DNA from: Saprospirales bacterium
Lineage (GTDB): Bacteria > Bacteroidota > Bacteroidia > Chitinophagales > JADJOU01
DNA: 9,364 nt
Direction of reading: 5' to 3'
NCBI GenBank assembly: GCA_947461165.1
Contig: CANHJR010000030.1
Span: 1 to 9,364 of the forward strand
Within the stretch, counting starts at the first letter, position 1; each line of letters opens with the position of its first letter. Below, in pieces: positions 7,723-9,364 of this stretch. The notes under the pieces were generated by a model. The model was not told the origin of the DNA and searched no databases. It worked only from the letters and a program-made list of their open reading frames with translations. The position numbers were made by a program, and so were the translations under genes.

Positions 7723-7745
7723 TATTATTGTGTTCAAGAATTTAT

Positions 7746-8498
7746 ATGATCAAATCTTACCTTCGACAATTTTATCTTATTCCTTGGACAATTTGGTGTG
7801 GGTTTTGGTTTTTTTTCTTGACCGGTATCTGTTTTATTTTTGTTTTTGTTTTGTTATTGTTTAATAATCAAAAGTGTTATCAATTGGCTCACGAATGCCC
7901 AACAATCTGCACCAAATCCATCCTTTTTCTTTGGGCTATTCGAGTTCGACAACTAGGATTAGAGCATTTTGATGCCAAAAAACAATACATTTTCACCGGA
8001 AATCATAGATCTATGTTAGATGCCTTGATTGTTTGTGGGTATATCCCAAACGCTAAAAAATTTATTGGCAAGGCTGAATTAGTAAAAATCCCATTTGTTG
8101 GGTATATTCTTAAGAAAATATATATACCCGTGAATCGATCAAACAAAGAATCTAGGATTTGGAGCAAACAACAGCTAATCTCTAAAATGAAAGAAGGTTT
8201 TTCGATGGTGCTTTTCCCCGAAGGAACCTGTAATACAAGCGAAGAGCCGCTTATGGAATTCAAAGACGGTGCTTTTGAAACGAGCTATTATACGCAAACA
8301 GCTATCGTGCCATTTGTTATAGACAAGGCAGATAAACTTTGGCATCGAACGATTTGGCTTGTTAGACCTGGATCGATTATTATTTCGTTTTTACCTCAGG
8401 AGCCCCCTAGAAAAAAAGACGGCGTTGAATTGGAAGAAATGCAATCCACCGTTAGAAATAATATGTTGTCAGAATATCTTAAGCTTCAAAAGGCTTAA
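7746..8498 (+). CDS. plsC: 1-acyl-sn-glycerol-3-phosphate acyltransferase (lysophospholipid acyltransferase, PlsC family)
   Basis: Adds the second acyl chain to lysophosphatidate to give phosphatidate at the inner membrane. From the ATG at 7746 it is 250 residues, typical of the family. Residues about 12-40 form a strongly hydrophobic membrane anchor. The catalytic NHX4D motif is NHRSMLD at 86-92, KFIGKAELVKIPFVG (105-119) follows, then IPVNRS (127-132), and the phosphate-binding FPEGT is at 157-161. The frame is open further left to a TTG at 7647, but those 33 codons are rich in Phe/Cys, have no family counterpart and start at a TTG, so I treat them as non-coding leader. The stop overlaps that of the CBS gene by four bases. 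The cdsA gene for the next pathway step lies just beyond. The acyl donor (acyl-ACP or acyl-CoA) and whether it acts on other lysolipids cannot be read from the sequence. Confidence 0.9.
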   Translation: MIKSYLRQFYLIPWTIWCGFWFFFLTGICFIFVFVLLLFNNQKCYQLAHECPTICTKSILFLWAIRVRQLGLEHFDAKKQYIFTGNHRSMLDALIVCGYIPNAKKFIGKAELVKIPFVGYILKKIYIPVNRSNKESRIWSKQQLISKMKEGFSMVLFPEGTCNTSEEPLMEFKDGAFETSYYTQTAIVPFVIDKADKLWHRTIWLVRPGSIIISFLPQEPPRKKDGVELEEMQSTVRNNMLSEYLKLQKA

Positions 8499-8944
8499 TA
8501 ACCACCGTAGTCCGAACCATCGATGTGAATGATTTTCATTTTCATCAAATCTTTCGGAGTGACAATTCCTACAAGATGTCCCTCCGCATTGACTACTGGT
8601 AGGCAATGAAATGGGTGTTTGCCAAACATATCCTTGACATCAACGATAGTCGTGTCCTCCGTTGCGGTTAAGACATCTTTGGTCATAAGGTCTATTATTT
8701 TTAACTCTTCATCTAGTGCAGCAATGTCTGTTCTTTTTTGGACGATCATATACTTATACAAAAGCCTAACAATATCTTTATTGCTAATGATACCAATCAA
8801 TTTTCCATTTTCGACGATTGGCATATGATTTATATTTCGCTCTGAGAAGAATTGAAACAACTGTGAAAATCTATTCGTTGGCCCTGCGGCAATGATATCC
8901 TTGGTCATGATGTGACCAATGGTGATTTCTGAGATATTATCCAT
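8495..8944 (-). CDS. Twin CBS-domain protein, probable nucleotide sensor
   Basis: A 149-residue cytoplasmic protein made almost entirely of two CBS motifs, at about residues 9-62 and 84-137; such a pair forms one Bateman module. CBS pairs bind adenine nucleotides (AMP, ATP, S-adenosylmethionine) and regulate partner proteins, but stand-alone versions like this one rarely have a proven partner. Both repeats keep the ribose/phosphate-contacting [ST]xxD signature: SNKD at 54-57 and TPKD at 129-132, so ligand binding looks intact. The paired halves also share IMTKDI / LMTKDV openings (12-17 and 86-91). The C-terminus ends GSDYGGY, a short glycine/tyrosine tail of unknown meaning. The ATG at 8944 is preceded by its own promoter candidate, and the stop codon overlaps the plsC stop. 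It lies downstream of cdsA on the same strand with 26 bases between, so partial cotranscription is also possible. No specific function is assigned. Confidence 0.9.
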   Translation of the reverse strand: MDNISEITIGHIMTKDIIAAGPTNRFSQLFQFFSERNINHMPIVENGKLIGIISNKDIVRLLYKYMIVQKRTDIAALDEELKIIDLMTKDVLTATEDTTIVDVKDMFGKHPFHCLPVVNAEGHLVGIVTPKDLMKMKIIHIDGSDYGGY

Positions 8945-8965
8945 GATTTTCTATTTTTTCTAATG

Positions 8966-8997
8966 CAAATTTAATTAAATATTTTGATAATAGCAAC
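8966..8997 (-). promoter_or_regulatory. Bacteroidota-type promoter for the CBS-domain gene, overlapping the cdsA stop
   Basis: On the minus strand the -7 element TAAATTTG (8973 to 8966) matches TAnnTTTG exactly. A GTTG at 8997-8994 resembles the -33 TTTG in three of four bases with a 20-base spacer, within the expected range. Transcription would start near 8959, giving a leader of about 15 bases to the ATG at 8944. The first three bases of the -7 element are the cdsA stop codon TAA. It is the best-formed of the promoter candidates in the window. Confidence 0.55.
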
Positions 8998-9363
8998 AAC
9001 AAAAGGCAAGACAAATAAGAAAGCATCAAATCTGTCCAAGAATCCGCCGTGACCTGGAAGTATATTTCCCGAATCCTTGATATCAAGACTTCTTTTTAGT
9101 AGACTCTCTACGAGATCTCCCATTGTCGCAAACACAAAAACGATTCCCGCTATCATATACCATACCATAGGTTGTATAAACTGAAACGAATGCAGCCACG
9201 AAATATTGCTGAAAAAACCAATATTGAGATAAGCAACAAGAAAACAGAAGACACCTCCGCCTAGAAATCCTTCTATGGTCTTGTTTGGTGACACGTGCGG
9301 TATGAGCTTGTTCTTTCCTATCAATGACCCTATAAGGTATGCACCGCTATCGTTGGCCCATAT
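8971..9363 (-). CDS. cdsA: Phosphatidate cytidylyltransferase (CDP-diacylglycerol synthase), C-terminal part, 5'-truncated by window edge
   Basis: Makes CDP-diacylglycerol from phosphatidate and CTP in the inner membrane, the branch point to the phospholipid head groups. About 130 C-terminal residues are visible; the full family length is about 270-290. The frame runs through the right edge: upstream of a TTG at 9324 it continues as WANDSGAYLIGS, which is the family's conserved WAND[ST]GAY segment, so the TTG is an internal leucine codon and not a start. The CdsA signature is complete in visible residues about 87-113: S-LLKR-...-KDSG-...-PGHGG-FLDRFD. Three hydrophobic stretches (around GGGVFCFLVAYLNIGFF, MVWYMIAGIVFVFA and AFLFVLPFVVAIIKIF) are membrane helices. 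It ends in TAA 26 bases upstream of the CBS gene. Together with plsC it covers two consecutive steps of phospholipid synthesis. Assignment is very secure. Confidence 0.95.
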   Translation of the reverse strand: MWANDSGAYLIGSLIGKNKLIPHVSPNKTIEGFLGGGVFCFLVAYLNIGFFSNISWLHSFQFIQPMVWYMIAGIVFVFATMGDLVESLLKRSLDIKDSGNILPGHGGFLDRFDAFLFVLPFVVAIIKIFN

Positions 9364-9364
9364 A

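Noticed and set aside
1..9364. Search for a new defence, mobile or secretion system, tRNA, riboswitch or CRISPR array
   Set aside because: Every gene belongs to a well-known housekeeping or metabolic family, no periodic repeats or integration scars were seen, and the intergenic spaces are too short for a large structured RNA.

Overview
The window looks like an ordinary stretch of core chromosome from a member of the Bacteroidota; I cannot place it more narrowly. The reasons are: a moderately AT-rich base composition (judged by eye, not counted); gene starts without a recognisable Shine-Dalgarno sequence; copies of the Bacteroidota -7 promoter hexamer pattern TAnnTTTG in three gene-start regions; and protein types common in that phylum (a PIF1-like helicase with a C-terminal winged-helix tail, and a YtxJ-type bacilliredoxin). 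I see no insertion sequence, phage gene, tRNA, rRNA, CRISPR array or integration site. Coding density is very high and no gene-free gap exceeds about 175 bases.

Layout from left to right. Bases 1-1571 (+) are the 3' two-thirds of a tex gene (S1-domain RNA-binding transcription accessory protein), cut by the left edge. It meets tail-to-tail, with two bases between stops, a minus-strand operon that reads leftwards from about 5653: hutH (histidine ammonia-lyase), ytxJ (bacilliredoxin-like thioredoxin-fold protein) and a PIF1/RecD-like helicase gene with a TTG start. The gaps inside this operon are only 4 and 2 bases. Divergent from hutH is an aspartate/aromatic-type aminotransferase (5776-6969, +); the 122-base space between the two holds one TAnnTTTG element for each direction. 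After a 171-base convergent gap comes a tspO gene (minus), divergent from a plsC-type acyltransferase (plus, start best placed at 7746). plsC overlaps by four bases at its stop codon with a minus-strand twin-CBS-domain gene, and upstream of that lies the 3' part of cdsA (phosphatidate cytidylyltransferase), cut by the right edge.

Functionally, plsC and cdsA are consecutive steps in phospholipid synthesis (lysophosphatidate to phosphatidate to CDP-diacylglycerol), with a probable adenine-nucleotide sensor (the CBS protein) between them. hutH removes the amino group of histidine as ammonia and the aminotransferase beside it moves amino groups between amino acids and keto acids, so both touch nitrogen metabolism, but no other hut gene is visible. 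I found no convincing sign of a new system. The points most worth checking are the hutH-ytxJ-helicase operon, several start-site decisions, and the very tight convergent gene ends.
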